Assembly: GCA_947501885.1 (NCBI GenBank)
Contig: CANMXN010000001.1
Location: forward strand, 744,001 to 808,000
Length of the DNA: 64,000 bases
Direction: 5' to 3'
Source of the DNA: an uncultured Sphingorhabdus sp.
GTDB taxonomy: Bacteria; Pseudomonadota; Alphaproteobacteria; Sphingomonadales; Sphingomonadaceae
Below the pieces are notes generated by a model. That model searched no databases. It was not told where the DNA came from and saw only the letters and a program-made list of their open reading frames with translations. Below, piece after piece: positions 1-7,955 of this stretch; positions within the stretch are counted from its first letter, which is position 1, and each line of letters starts with the position of its first letter. The position numbers and the translations under genes are program-made.

Positions 1-1
1 A

Positions 2-256
2 GAATTTGAGCAAATTTTATTCGATGAAACAAAAACCGGTAAAGAGATTAATAAGTTGAAAGACCGAATCGGTAAGCTTGAAAAAGTGAATAAAGCTTTA
101 ATAGATCATATGCTTGCTAAAGCATCCAAAGATACCGTAAGAACAAAAGACAACAGGATTCAAGAGAAACAAGATATCTTAAAAGAACAGGCTCTCAATG
201 AACGCATTAGAGCAATTGAGCTTAATAAAGAATTTGAAGATATTGGCGGCTTTTAA
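2..256 (+). CDS. C-terminal part of an unrecognised charged helical protein (partial)
   Basis: The frame is open from the left edge and ends at a TAA at 254-256; the first internal start candidate is a TTG at 56. The visible 84 residues are rich in Lys, Glu, Asp and Arg with regularly spaced Leu and Ile, as expected of a long helix or coiled coil, and end in EFEDIGGF. I do not recognise a family. It runs convergently into the decayed phage-type gene ending at 257, with no bases between the two stops, so it is probably part of the same mobile or accessory segment. The real start lies outside the window. Confidence 0.45.
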   Translation, partial: EFEQILFDETKTGKEINKLKDRIGKLEKVNKALIDHMLAKASKDTVRTKDNRIQEKQDILKEQALNERIRAIELNKEFEDIGGF

Positions 257-787
257 TCATTCATCTTTAATCTTACCAGTGGTCAAGCCTTCATACCAAT
301 CGCCAATAGTTTCAGGATCATATTCATCATATCCTACATCAACCAAGAATTGCGTTGACGCAGACATTTTCCCAGTCCATTTGCCAGTTGAATATCCCAC
401 AAGGTCAAGCGCGTTTCACGTAGCGTTTTTGGTCTCTTCGCCTTCAATCACATTACCAATATCCGATGCAATACGGCCTGCGGTTTCAACACCACTTGTT
501 GCAGGTGTAAACCTATAACCAAAATTCTTTTGATCGGTAGCTTTCTTAACTGCGTCAAGTGCAAAATCACGGACAATAGGGATAGGACCAAAAGCATGAA
601 ATAAAATAGTCTGAAATGACCACATACCCCAATTTTCATCTTCAGCAGACCCACGATTGGCAAGCAATTCAACAATAATTGGCGCAGCAATAATAATCCA
701 TGATGCACGAGTAATTAACTCAGGTGCTACCTTAACATTACGCTCACTAATCGCCGTTCCAATATCACGGACTAAAGTTCGCTGACA
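257..787 (-). pseudogene. Decayed fragment of a phage/ICE large polyvalent protein
   Basis: Reading the minus strand from 787 gives a continuous frame (CQRTLVRDIGTAISE... then FHAFGPIPIVRDFALDAV...) down to a TGA at 416-418. The same frame continues for 52 more codons (NALDLVGYSTGKWTGK... DWYEGLTTGKIKDE) to a TGA at 257-259. A TAA at 788-790 precedes it and there is no start codon with a ribosome site near the left part. The pattern of an alternating hydrophobic segment, then an iPivRDf motif, then a Gly-Tyr-x-x-Gly segment and a Trp-rich tail resembles the C-terminal helical domains of large polyvalent phage or conjugative-element proteins. That family match is by pattern only. A truncated N-terminus plus an in-frame stop make it a pseudogene. 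Confidence 0.55.
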
Positions 788-803
788 TTAATCAAATATA
801 ATA

Positions 804-1349
804 TTAATTTTTCATGTCAGGAGGGATATAAGGCATGGGCAAAGGCGCTATATCGATACCTTCATCAATAAGATCAGATGCTTGTTCTTCAGAAACATGC
901 CCATGAATTTGACGGTGATCACTTTCGCCATAATGAATGGCCCTCACCTCATCGGTAAATTTATGACCGACCCATGTTGATTCTTTTAGCAATGCATTTT
1001 GTACCTTGGTCAATGTTTCAACCATTGCTTTATCCAACGCAGCATGAGCAACATTTTCAGCATTACTCACTTGCTTAGTTACTGCTTTTGGCACTTCAGC
1101 GCTGTTTGACGCTGCTTCAATATCTACGATTTGTTCAGTAGGCGAAGTATCTATATGCGGTCGATGTGATAATCTTTGGTTACTTTTCATGCCAATATTG
1201 GGCGCCATTACAGACTTTTGAACTTCGTTCGACCCGCAATGCGGACAGGACAATAGATTATTTTGTTTTTGCTTATGATAATCCTCTGAAGAACCGAACC
1301 AGCCTTCAAAAACATGGTTTTCTGAACAAATAAGGTCAAAAATAATCAT
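804..1349 (-). CDS. DUF1178 family protein
   Basis: 181 residues, the normal size for DUF1178. The N-terminus (MIIFDLICSENHVFEGWF) followed by a CPHCGS zinc-ribbon-like pair near residue 36 is the hallmark of the family, and the C-terminus has the usual conserved acidic and proline-rich tail (DIAPLPMPYIPPD). The function of the family is unknown; it is soluble and probably binds a metal through its Cys pair. It starts 6 bases after the grxC stop and is the last gene of a comF-grxC-DUF1178 unit. In many alphaproteobacteria a carbon-nitrogen hydrolase lies between grxC and this gene; here it is absent. Confidence 0.9.
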   Translation of the reverse strand: MIIFDLICSENHVFEGWFGSSEDYHKQKQNNLLSCPHCGSNEVQKSVMAPNIGMKSNQRLSHRPHIDTSPTEQIVDIEAASNSAEVPKAVTKQVSNAENVAHAALDKAMVETLTKVQNALLKESTWVGHKFTDEVRAIHYGESDHRQIHGHVSEEQASDLIDEGIDIAPLPMPYIPPDMKN

Positions 1350-1355
1350 ATATTA

Positions 1356-1619
1356 TTAAGACGCACCTTGCAGCATTGGATCCAACTTACCCGCGCTCTC
1401 GAGATCATAGAGATCATCACAACCACCAACATGCACATCATCAATAAAGATTTGCGGAACAGTACGTCCACCATTGGCGCGTTCAATCATCTCTTTTTTG
1501 AGTTGACCTCCCAAAGTGACATTATGCTCCGTAAATTCTACGCCTTTTTTCCTCAGCAAGGCTTTTGCTGAATGACAGAATGGACATGTCATGCTGCTAT
1601 AAATTTCAATATTTGCCAT
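1356..1619 (-). CDS. grxC: Glutaredoxin 3
   Basis: An 87-residue glutaredoxin. The redox motif CPFC is at residues 12-15, followed by the cis-proline motif TVPQIF and the glutathione-binding GGCDDL. It reduces disulfides and glutathionylated proteins in the cytoplasm with glutathione. I chose the ATG at 1617-1619 because AGGA lies at a good distance upstream and the protein then starts MANIEIYSS like other GrxC; the frame is open for 16 more codons upstream but those are not glutaredoxin-like. It lies 60 bases downstream of comF and just upstream of the DUF1178 gene. Confidence 0.93.
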   Translation of the reverse strand: MANIEIYSSMTCPFCHSAKALLRKKGVEFTEHNVTLGGQLKKEMIERANGGRTVPQIFIDDVHVGGCDDLYDLESAGKLDPMLQGAS

Positions 1620-1679
1620 AAATTTTTCCTTTGATGAATGAATGGTAACATCTATATAAATTGTCAATGTGACAATCTA

Positions 1680-2453
1680 TTATTTGATCACACGAGTCCA
1701 ACAATAAATAATGACTTTTTTGGCACCAGCCAATTTCAAGGCCTTCACACAAGCGTCCGTCGTAGCACCGCTCGTATAAACATCATCAACCAATATGATG
1801 GAACGATCTTTAATCACCTCACGATATTTATCATTCACGGTAATAGAATTTTTCAAAATCTTACGCCGCTGCTTTGAATTTTTACCAATAAGAGGCGGTG
1901 TTCTTTTGATACGTTTTAAAATATCTGGGTGATGTTTAATATTTTCATTCTTTATCGTTTTTAAAAGCGCATCCGCAATTAGAGCCGATTGATTGTAGCT
2001 GCGTTTCCACAACCGCGTCCAATGAAGCGGTACTGGTACAAACAATATATCATCACCAAAACGTTCCACATCATCGTGCAAAAAGCGGTTTAAATGGTCT
2101 GCTACCAGATCTGCTATACCGATACGTCCACTATATTTAAGTTTTAAGATAATATCACGAGGAATATCATTATAATATAGCGCGGCTCTTATACCATCAT
2201 GAAGTGGGGCCTCTTGCAGACAAGCCATGCATTTGCGTTCATCCTTATCCCTTATATGCTCCATCTCATATGCGAGAGGCCTTGAACATGATATACACCA
2301 AGGTGGTGTAATAAATTTCACATCCGACCAGCAATTCGGACAAAAGCCGCTTTGTTGTGAATGTGAGCTACCATTAACAATATCACCGCAAGAGACACAG
2401 CGCAGCGGCAATATACTGTCTATAACAGTTTGCCTTGCCTTATTCAGACCCAT
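1680..2453 (-). CDS. comF: ComF family amidophosphoribosyltransferase-like protein
   Basis: About 257 residues. The N-terminal half has four Cys-x-x-Cys pairs (CVSC, CPNC, CISC, CMAC), a zinc-binding double ribbon. The C-terminal half is a type I phosphoribosyltransferase fold with the PRPP loop IILVDDVYTSGATTDA near the end. ComF proteins support DNA uptake and transformation in some bacteria; outside naturally competent species the role is unclear. The start is uncertain: an ATG at 2453 or a GTG at 2471 six codons earlier; neither has a convincing ribosome site. The methyltransferase gene is divergent from it, 40-60 bases away, so the two probably share a promoter region. Confidence 0.88.
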   Translation of the reverse strand: MGLNKARQTVIDSILPLRCVSCGDIVNGSSHSQQSGFCPNCWSDVKFITPPWCISCSRPLAYEMEHIRDKDERKCMACLQEAPLHDGIRAALYYNDIPRDIILKLKYSGRIGIADLVADHLNRFLHDDVERFGDDILFVPVPLHWTRLWKRSYNQSALIADALLKTIKNENIKHHPDILKRIKRTPPLIGKNSKQRRKILKNSITVNDKYREVIKDRSIILVDDVYTSGATTDACVKALKLAGAKKVIIYCWTRVIK

Positions 2454-2512
2454 ATGGAGTATTTTATACACAATATCTTGTCGCGCCTATTATTTGTCTG
2501 CACAAGGATTAA

Positions 2513-3376
2513 ATGAATCAAAATGCGCAACAAGCTCCGCAAATATTCGATATGCGAAAACGATCAGCGAAATTTGAACGCTCGGCCAATAGGTTGAAGC
2601 AACGCAATGAAACCAGTTTTATCTGGGATCATATTGCAAATGAATTTTGTGAGAGGCTAGAATCAATAAAGCGCAAATTCAACAATATCCTCATCATTGG
2701 TCCAATGGCATATTATATAGATAAGCTTATTTCAGCGGGCGAAAATGCGATTGAGCAAAATGCCAACATAATCATTATGAATAATAGTGCTGCAGAAGAT
2801 GAACTTCCCTATGACGTCGCGCAGTTCGACCTCATCATATCAGGCGGTACATTAGATAGCGTCAATGACTTACCCGGAGCCTTGGTTCAAATACGCCGTA
2901 TTTTAAAAGCAGACGGATTATTAATTGGTACTATCTTTGGTAGCGGTTCTCTCTCAATGCTCAAATCAATCATGATGGCCGCTGACAATACCCCTATACG
3001 CCCGCATATCCATCCACAAATTGATATAAGAACGATGGCCGATTTGTTAGTACGAGCCGGATTAAAATTACCCGTTGCAGATCGCGATACGCTAGTCATT
3101 CGTTATTCTAATCTCTTCACTCTTGTTAATGACATAAGAGATATAGGTGCAGGTAATTGCTTATCGGGGCCAATTCACCCCATGAATAAAACATCTTTAA
3201 AGCGGGCAGTACACAAATGGATAAGCCTGCAAGAAGAAGATGGAAAAGTTTCAGAAACAGTCGAACTTATTCATTTCAACGGCTGGGCTCCTTCACCCGA
3301 TCAACCAAAGCCAACCAAACGCGGAAGTGCTTCTGTGTCACTCATTGACGCCTTAAAGTCGAATAATAATATATAA
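2513..3376 (+). CDS. SAM-dependent methyltransferase, NDUFAF5/BioC-like
   Basis: 287 residues. The start is the FDMRKRSAKFERS-type N-terminus typical of alphaproteobacterial NDUFAF5-like proteins. The methyltransferase core follows, with a degenerate first motif (NILIIGPMAYY), an acidic strand and FDLIISGGTLDSVNDLPGALVQIRRILKADGLLIGTIFG, the usual post-motif region where the fold presents substrate. The mitochondrial homologue hydroxylates an arginine of a complex I subunit; the bacterial role is not settled. The gene is divergent from comF, a common alphaproteobacterial arrangement, and convergent with the Nudix gene. The glycine-rich SAM loop is weaker than usual (GPMAYY rather than GxGxG). 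Confidence 0.82.
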   Translation: MNQNAQQAPQIFDMRKRSAKFERSANRLKQRNETSFIWDHIANEFCERLESIKRKFNNILIIGPMAYYIDKLISAGENAIEQNANIIIMNNSAAEDELPYDVAQFDLIISGGTLDSVNDLPGALVQIRRILKADGLLIGTIFGSGSLSMLKSIMMAADNTPIRPHIHPQIDIRTMADLLVRAGLKLPVADRDTLVIRYSNLFTLVNDIRDIGAGNCLSGPIHPMNKTSLKRAVHKWISLQEEDGKVSETVELIHFNGWAPSPDQPKPTKRGSASVSLIDALKSNNNI

Positions 3377-3393
3377 ACCCAATAATTATAGTG

Positions 3394-3816
3394 TTATAAT
3401 GGTGGTTGCATTATTTTGCTAAGCGTCTTTACCAGAGGAATATCAGCTGGTGGCATTTCAAGAGATGATAATTGGTCAATTGCGAACCAACCATAGTCTT
3501 GCTCTTCTTGCGCGGTAATTTCCCCATGCCATTCATCAACAATATATAACAATAATAGCAAATGTTTTGACTCGAGAGCCTCACTTGCAAAGCAGCTAGG
3601 CCTTAGCTTATCTGCCTCAATATCTATATTAAGCTCCTCTTTGAGTTCCCGTACAAGTGCAAACTCTGGTATCTCGCCCATTTCAACCTTACCGCCAGGG
3701 AACTCCCATAACCCAGCCATACTTTTACCTAAAGGTCTGGTTTGCATAAGTATTTTTTTCTTTTCATTCATAATAGCCGCTGCCACCACAAATAATAATG
3801 TCGGATTATTTTCCAT
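3394..3816 (-). CDS. mutT: Nudix hydrolase, 8-oxo-dGTP diphosphatase (MutT)
   Basis: 140 residues from the ATG at 3814-3816, which has a GGTGGAAG ribosome site; 20 upstream codons in frame are not Nudix-like. The Nudix box is complete: GGKVEMGE, then RELKEELNI. The preceding QTRPLGKSMAGLWEFPGGK is characteristic of MutT, which removes 8-oxo-dGTP from the nucleotide pool so that it is not misincorporated opposite adenine. It sits alone on the minus strand, convergent with the methyltransferase. Confidence 0.9.
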   Translation of the reverse strand: MENNPTLLFVVAAAIMNEKKKILMQTRPLGKSMAGLWEFPGGKVEMGEIPEFALVRELKEELNIDIEADKLRPSCFASEALESKHLLLLLYIVDEWHGEITAQEEQDYGWFAIDQLSSLEMPPADIPLVKTLSKIMQPPL

Positions 3817-3899
3817 TTTTTCTTCCACCTTAAAGCTTTTGTTAACACTTTTGTGGAAAAAAGCAGCTGTTCGCAACCCAATTAATTAGGCAGAAATCG

Positions 3900-4073
3900 A
3901 TGTTAAAAAAATTCAAAAACATTCTTCGATGCCAGCAGGGTGCGACTGCCATTGAATATGGCCTTATAATATCACTTATCGTGATCGCAATTATCGCATC
4001 TATGATGCAAGTTGCTGGAACGACAATTGAAATGTGGGGCTTTGTTTCAAATACCGTCGTTAATGCAGGATAA
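3900..4073 (+). CDS. Flp/Fap family type IVb pilin (first copy)
   Basis: A 57-residue protein, MLKKFKNILRCQQ then the pilin cleavage and start motif GATAIEYGLI, followed by a hydrophobic helix (ISLIVIAIIASMM) and a short tail. In Flp pilins the prepilin peptidase cuts after the Gly and the Glu at +5 is needed for assembly; both are present. It differs from the second copy by a Cys before the cleavage site and a Trp in the tail. No strong ribosome site is visible. No Flp assembly (cpa/tad) genes are in the window, so the secretion machine must be elsewhere. Confidence 0.85.
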   Translation: MLKKFKNILRCQQGATAIEYGLIISLIVIAIIASMMQVAGTTIEMWGFVSNTVVNAG

Positions 4074-4181
4074 TAATTTTGATATTAACGAATTAGTAGG
4101 AATTTGAAGTTAAGAAGATGACAGTCGTTAAATTTTATGCGGCATGGGTGTTATAAATAAATTGAACTATGGAGACTTAAA

Positions 4182-4349
4182 ATGAAATTATTTTCTAAAA
4201 TCGTAAAGAACGAAGAAGGCGCAACTGCAATTGAATATGGTCTAATCGCTGCTCTTATCGCTGTAGCTGCTGTGACTGCAATGAGCTCAGTTGGTGGTAC
4301 TTTGACCAACACCTTCACAAATGTTGATGATGCTATGACACAAGCTTAA
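4182..4349 (+). CDS. Flp/Fap family type IVb pilin (second copy)
   Basis: A 55-residue prepilin: short basic leader MKLFSKIVKNEE, then GATAIEYGLIAALIAVAAV and the tail VGGTLTNTFTNVDDAMTQA. This is the textbook alphaproteobacterial Flp pilin sequence and probably the main subunit of the two. A good GGAGAC ribosome site lies at 4171-4176. It is followed by an intrinsic terminator, so this pair forms a short unit whose second gene is translated more strongly. Confidence 0.92.
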   Translation: MKLFSKIVKNEEGATAIEYGLIAALIAVAAVTAMSSVGGTLTNTFTNVDDAMTQA

Positions 4350-4380
4350 TTTTAAGCTTTAGTCTAATAGACTTAAAATC

Positions 4381-4413
4381 GGGCGGTGGCTTAAATGTCG
4401 CCGCCCTTTTTTT
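4381..4413 (+). terminator. Intrinsic terminator after the Flp pilin genes
   Basis: GGGCGG at 4381-4386 pairs with CCGCCC at 4401-4406, with further G-C pairs inside, followed directly by a run of seven T. It ends the pilin transcript just before the convergent M48 gene. Confidence 0.85.
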
Positions 4414-4419
4414 GTCCAA

Positions 4420-5916
4420 TTAATATGTCACTATCTTCATTTTTCTACCAATGCGCAATTGCCTAGCGCTATCCATACCATTTAGCGCCATAAATCTCTC
4501 GCGTTTTAAGGTTGCATAATCCATTCGTGCAGACAGGCTATCAATTGTATCACCCGATTTCACAGTTACAATGCGGATCCTCAATGGTTTTACTTTTGCG
4601 GCCTCGCTGCTACTAATTCTTTCTACACTTCGGTACATATTGGTAAAAGGCTGTGAATTGGCTGGAGATGTCGTGACAAAGTGAAAAGCCTGTGAATTGG
4701 AAAATTCATAAGCAAATACAGTTACTTCAACATCGCCGTTTTGCCCACTAACAATAGCTTTTGATGTAAAGCTATTTATACCATTTATGCGTGCAGAAGT
4801 AATATTACCATAATTTATTTTCTGATCATCACCCGCAACAGCTTTAAATGCAGCATCAATATAATTTGCTTTATTACCCGTATAAGGAAGTGTGGTAAAA
4901 AACCCTCTTCCGCTACGACCATTTATTTGCACGGCTTGCGTGCCATTTTGCATAGAGAAACCAGCAGGCACCGAAAATTTAAATCGTAAATCAGGATGAA
5001 TAAAATCCAAACCATCGACTATACCTTGTTTAGGGTCATCCCCATATAGCATACCATCAATAGCTGCCATATGTCGGTCAGTCCTACGAACATTAGAAAC
5101 CGCATATTTTTGCCCTTCACGCAGTGCACGCGGTACACGTTTTGCTGGTTTGGGGTGGGTGCTCGCCCAAGCAGGCACTGATCTTACTTCTCGCCCTGAT
5201 GCTAACGCATCAACATTGGTAGCTAATGATAGTGATAATAACATATCCGATAGTGCTGTAGGGTCATATCCTGCTTTGCTGAGATATTCGACTCCAAGGT
5301 CATCCGATTCTTCTTCTTGTTTACGCGAAAAGCTGAGGGTTAATATATTGGCCAAAGCTCCAGAATATTGCTGTGTGAGACCACCAAATAATCCAGCTAA
5401 CCCTCCGTTATCACCCAATAATCCACCTGCAATCCCAGCAATTGCTCCTAAAATTGAATTGCGCCGTGCTTTTCTCTGACGTTTTTTGCTATGACGAGCC
5501 GCAACATGCCCTACTTCATGCCCCAAGACGCCAGCCATTTCTGCTTCACTATTGCAAAGCGCCGTTAGCTGCCGCGTAATGTAAATATAGCCGCCAGGAA
5601 TTGCGAACGCATTATTCACAGGCGAATTTAACAATGTAACCGTAAAATCTTTTTCAGCATTGCCAAGTCCAGATTGCAAAGCAATATTCTTACCCACACC
5701 AACAACATATTCAGTCTGTGGTGCCTGCCATGCTCCGCCAAATTCCTGTAATATTTGCGGATGGACTGCGTCGCCCTGCGCTCTTTCTTCCGCTGTAATG
5801 GATTGTGGAACCAATTCTCTTGTTTTTTTCTTAGCTTCCGCTGTGGTTGCACATCCACTCACCAATGAAATAATTATACCGCTTGTTAATAGTTTCGCAA
5901 TTGATCGTTTTTGCAT
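4420..5916 (-). CDS. M48 family metalloprotease lipoprotein with LysM-like C-terminus
   Basis: 498 residues. A lipoprotein signal with lipobox VSGC puts the acylated Cys at 22. The zinc protease motif HEVGH is at residues 133-137, and EEESDDLG supplies the third ligand Glu downstream, as in BepA/Oma1-type M48 proteases. The last ~50 residues (VTVKSGDTIDSLSARM... LNGMDSARQLRIGRKMKIV) look like a LysM peptidoglycan-binding unit. The likely role is envelope quality control of outer-membrane protein assembly, acting in the periplasm tethered to a membrane. The ATG at 5914-5916 has a GGGAGCC ribosome site. It is a single gene, between the pilin terminator and accA. Confidence 0.9.
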   Translation of the reverse strand: MQKRSIAKLLTSGIIISLVSGCATTAEAKKKTRELVPQSITAEERAQGDAVHPQILQEFGGAWQAPQTEYVVGVGKNIALQSGLGNAEKDFTVTLLNSPVNNAFAIPGGYIYITRQLTALCNSEAEMAGVLGHEVGHVAARHSKKRQRKARRNSILGAIAGIAGGLLGDNGGLAGLFGGLTQQYSGALANILTLSFSRKQEEESDDLGVEYLSKAGYDPTALSDMLLSLSLATNVDALASGREVRSVPAWASTHPKPAKRVPRALREGQKYAVSNVRRTDRHMAAIDGMLYGDDPKQGIVDGLDFIHPDLRFKFSVPAGFSMQNGTQAVQINGRSGRGFFTTLPYTGNKANYIDAAFKAVAGDDQKINYGNITSARINGINSFTSKAIVSGQNGDVEVTVFAYEFSNSQAFHFVTTSPANSQPFTNMYRSVERISSSEAAKVKPLRIRIVTVKSGDTIDSLSARMDYATLKRERFMALNGMDSARQLRIGRKMKIVTY

Positions 5917-6056
5917 AAAATATGGCTCCCAACTTTATAATATTAATATCGCAACATGATGAACGATATATTTACCATAAGCATAGCGGATTTTACGAAC
6001 AAAATTCGTAAAATCTTATTTAGTGTTAAATTTCAATAACTATCTTTATACTTCAA

Positions 6057-7004
6057 CTATATAGAACCTAGTGAAAGATATTTTTCAGCGCGTGATGCCT
6101 TTAAATCACTCGGGGATAGTTTTTTCAATAAATCTAACTCGGCAAATATTGCTTTACCAACATTTGCAATGGCAAGAGCTCTATTACGATGCGCACCACC
6201 AACAGGTTCAGAGATGATTTTATCAATCACCCCTAATTCTAGTAAATCTTGTGCGGTCACCTTCATAGCTTGTGCAGCATCAGCCGCCTTATCACCTGTG
6301 CGCCATAATATCGAGGCACAGCCTTCGGGCGAAATAACCGAATAAACGGCATGCTCTAACATCAACACTTTATTACCTGCAGCAAGTGCAACAGCGCCTC
6401 CACTGCCACCTTCTCCCACAATACACGCCACCATTGGCACACCAAGGTCAAGGCATTTTTGCGTCGAACGGGCAATGGCTTCGGCTTGTCCACGCTCTTC
6501 AGCTTGGACACCAGGAAAAGCGCCTGATGTATCAACCAACGTTACGACGGGAAGATTAAATTTATCGGCAAGTTCCATTAAACGAATAGCCTTACGATAA
6601 CCCTCTGGTTTACCCATACCAAAATTATGCTTAATACGGCTTTCCGTATCATCACCCTTTTCATGGCCAATAACCACGAGGCGGCGATCACCAACTTTTG
6701 CAAACCCACCAATGATTGCTTGATCATCGGCAAACGCCCTATCACCCGCTAAAGGGATAAATTCATCAAACATATCAGTGACAAAATGCTTAAAATGTGG
6801 GCGTTCCGGATGTCTAGCGACTTGCGTCTTTTGCCAAGGCGTTAGGCGTTTATAAGTATCCCCAATCAATTTATCTGCTTTTTTACGCAGTTTGAGCATA
6901 TCAGGGTCAAGATCAACGGGCGATTCATTCGCAGTTTGTTGCAATTCCAATATGCGCGATTCAAGCTCCGCTATTGGTTTTTCAAATTCCAAATATATTG
7001 TCAT
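6057..7004 (-). CDS. accA: Acetyl-CoA carboxylase carboxyltransferase, alpha subunit
   Basis: 315 residues, normal for AccA. The N-terminus (YLEFEKPIAELESRI) and the core FGMGKPEGYRKAIRLM, TLVDTSGAFPG, GEGGSGGA and SPEGCASILWRT are all diagnostic. With AccD it transfers the carboxyl group from carboxybiotin to acetyl-CoA, the first committed step of fatty acid synthesis. I start at the ATG at 7002-7004; a GTG two codons earlier is also in frame. It is 31 bases downstream of xerD, on the same strand, as in other sphingomonads. Confidence 0.97.
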   Translation of the reverse strand: MTIYLEFEKPIAELESRILELQQTANESPVDLDPDMLKLRKKADKLIGDTYKRLTPWQKTQVARHPERPHFKHFVTDMFDEFIPLAGDRAFADDQAIIGGFAKVGDRRLVVIGHEKGDDTESRIKHNFGMGKPEGYRKAIRLMELADKFNLPVVTLVDTSGAFPGVQAEERGQAEAIARSTQKCLDLGVPMVACIVGEGGSGGAVALAAGNKVLMLEHAVYSVISPEGCASILWRTGDKAADAAQAMKVTAQDLLELGVIDKIISEPVGGAHRNRALAIANVGKAIFAELDLLKKLSPSDLKASRAEKYLSLGSI

Positions 7005-7035
7005 AAGCACCGATTAGAGGGCAAATGCGATTTGG

Positions 7036-7947
7036 TCAACGCGGTAGCTTGCGTTTTGTCAATGGATGACGGCTATTCACTAATTTTATCAAACGACTAG
7101 CATCAACATGCGTGTAAATTTCCGTTGTCGATATATCTGAATGACCAAGCATCGTCTGCAAAGCACGCAAATTTGCACCGCCGGCTAATAAGTGCGTCGC
7201 AAAAGCATGGCGAAGCACATGCGGGCTAAGTTTTTCTGGGTCTAATCCAGAATCACTCGCCAGTTTTTTGATGATCTGAAATAATCTGATACGACTCATA
7301 TGTTTATGAATATTACGTTTGCTAGTCGGAAATAGATAAGATGCATCAGAGTCAACATAGCCTCGCCACGTTATTACTGCGTTTCTAGCTCTATCAGAAA
7401 TAGGTACGAGCCTCTCTTTACCGCCCTTCCCTTTTAAAATAATAAAGGATTTATCCTTCAATATCGCATCATATGGGATAGAAACCAATTCGCTAGCCCT
7501 CAAACCCGAACCATATAATAATTCAACCAGAGCCGCCAACCGATAATCATTCGGGTGTACATTTACATCATTAATTTTTTTATCAATGGTATCAAATAAT
7601 TGATCGACTTCTGATATATTTAATATCTTGGGCAAAGCGCGTTTTTTTTGAAGTTTTGGCAGTGATGACGAAGGATTATCACTCCGAATGGCATCTTGCT
7701 CTAAAAAGTCAAAAAATTGACGAAGAGCCGAGACCTTCCTTGCTACGCTATTGTCCCCTAAATCACGCCAATGATGCGATAAAGTCGATAAAATTTGCGG
7801 CGATGCAAGTGATAATCTGCCGTGTAAAAACTCTGAAGCATCATTGAGATCATTGCGATAAGCAGAGATACTATTATCCGCTAGCCCCCTCTCCACAGCC
7901 ATCATCTCTAAAAATGTCTGGATCAGGTCAGCGTCTTGATGATCCAT
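7036..7947 (-). CDS. xerD: Site-specific tyrosine recombinase XerD
   Basis: 303 residues, with an N-terminal SAM-like DNA-binding domain and a C-terminal catalytic domain. All active-site residues are visible: R150, K174, H243-x-x-R246, H269 and nucleophile Y278. It acts with XerC on the dif site to resolve chromosome dimers. A XerC-type recombinase is also in this window at 34.7 kb; this copy is called XerD from its length and the DISTTEIYTHVD end. It lies between the secreted unknown gene and accA on the same strand. Confidence 0.93.
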   Translation of the reverse strand: MDHQDADLIQTFLEMMAVERGLADNSISAYRNDLNDASEFLHGRLSLASPQILSTLSHHWRDLGDNSVARKVSALRQFFDFLEQDAIRSDNPSSSLPKLQKKRALPKILNISEVDQLFDTIDKKINDVNVHPNDYRLAALVELLYGSGLRASELVSIPYDAILKDKSFIILKGKGGKERLVPISDRARNAVITWRGYVDSDASYLFPTSKRNIHKHMSRIRLFQIIKKLASDSGLDPEKLSPHVLRHAFATHLLAGGANLRALQTMLGHSDISTTEIYTHVDASRLIKLVNSRHPLTKRKLPR

Positions 7948-7955
7948 GTCTTATA

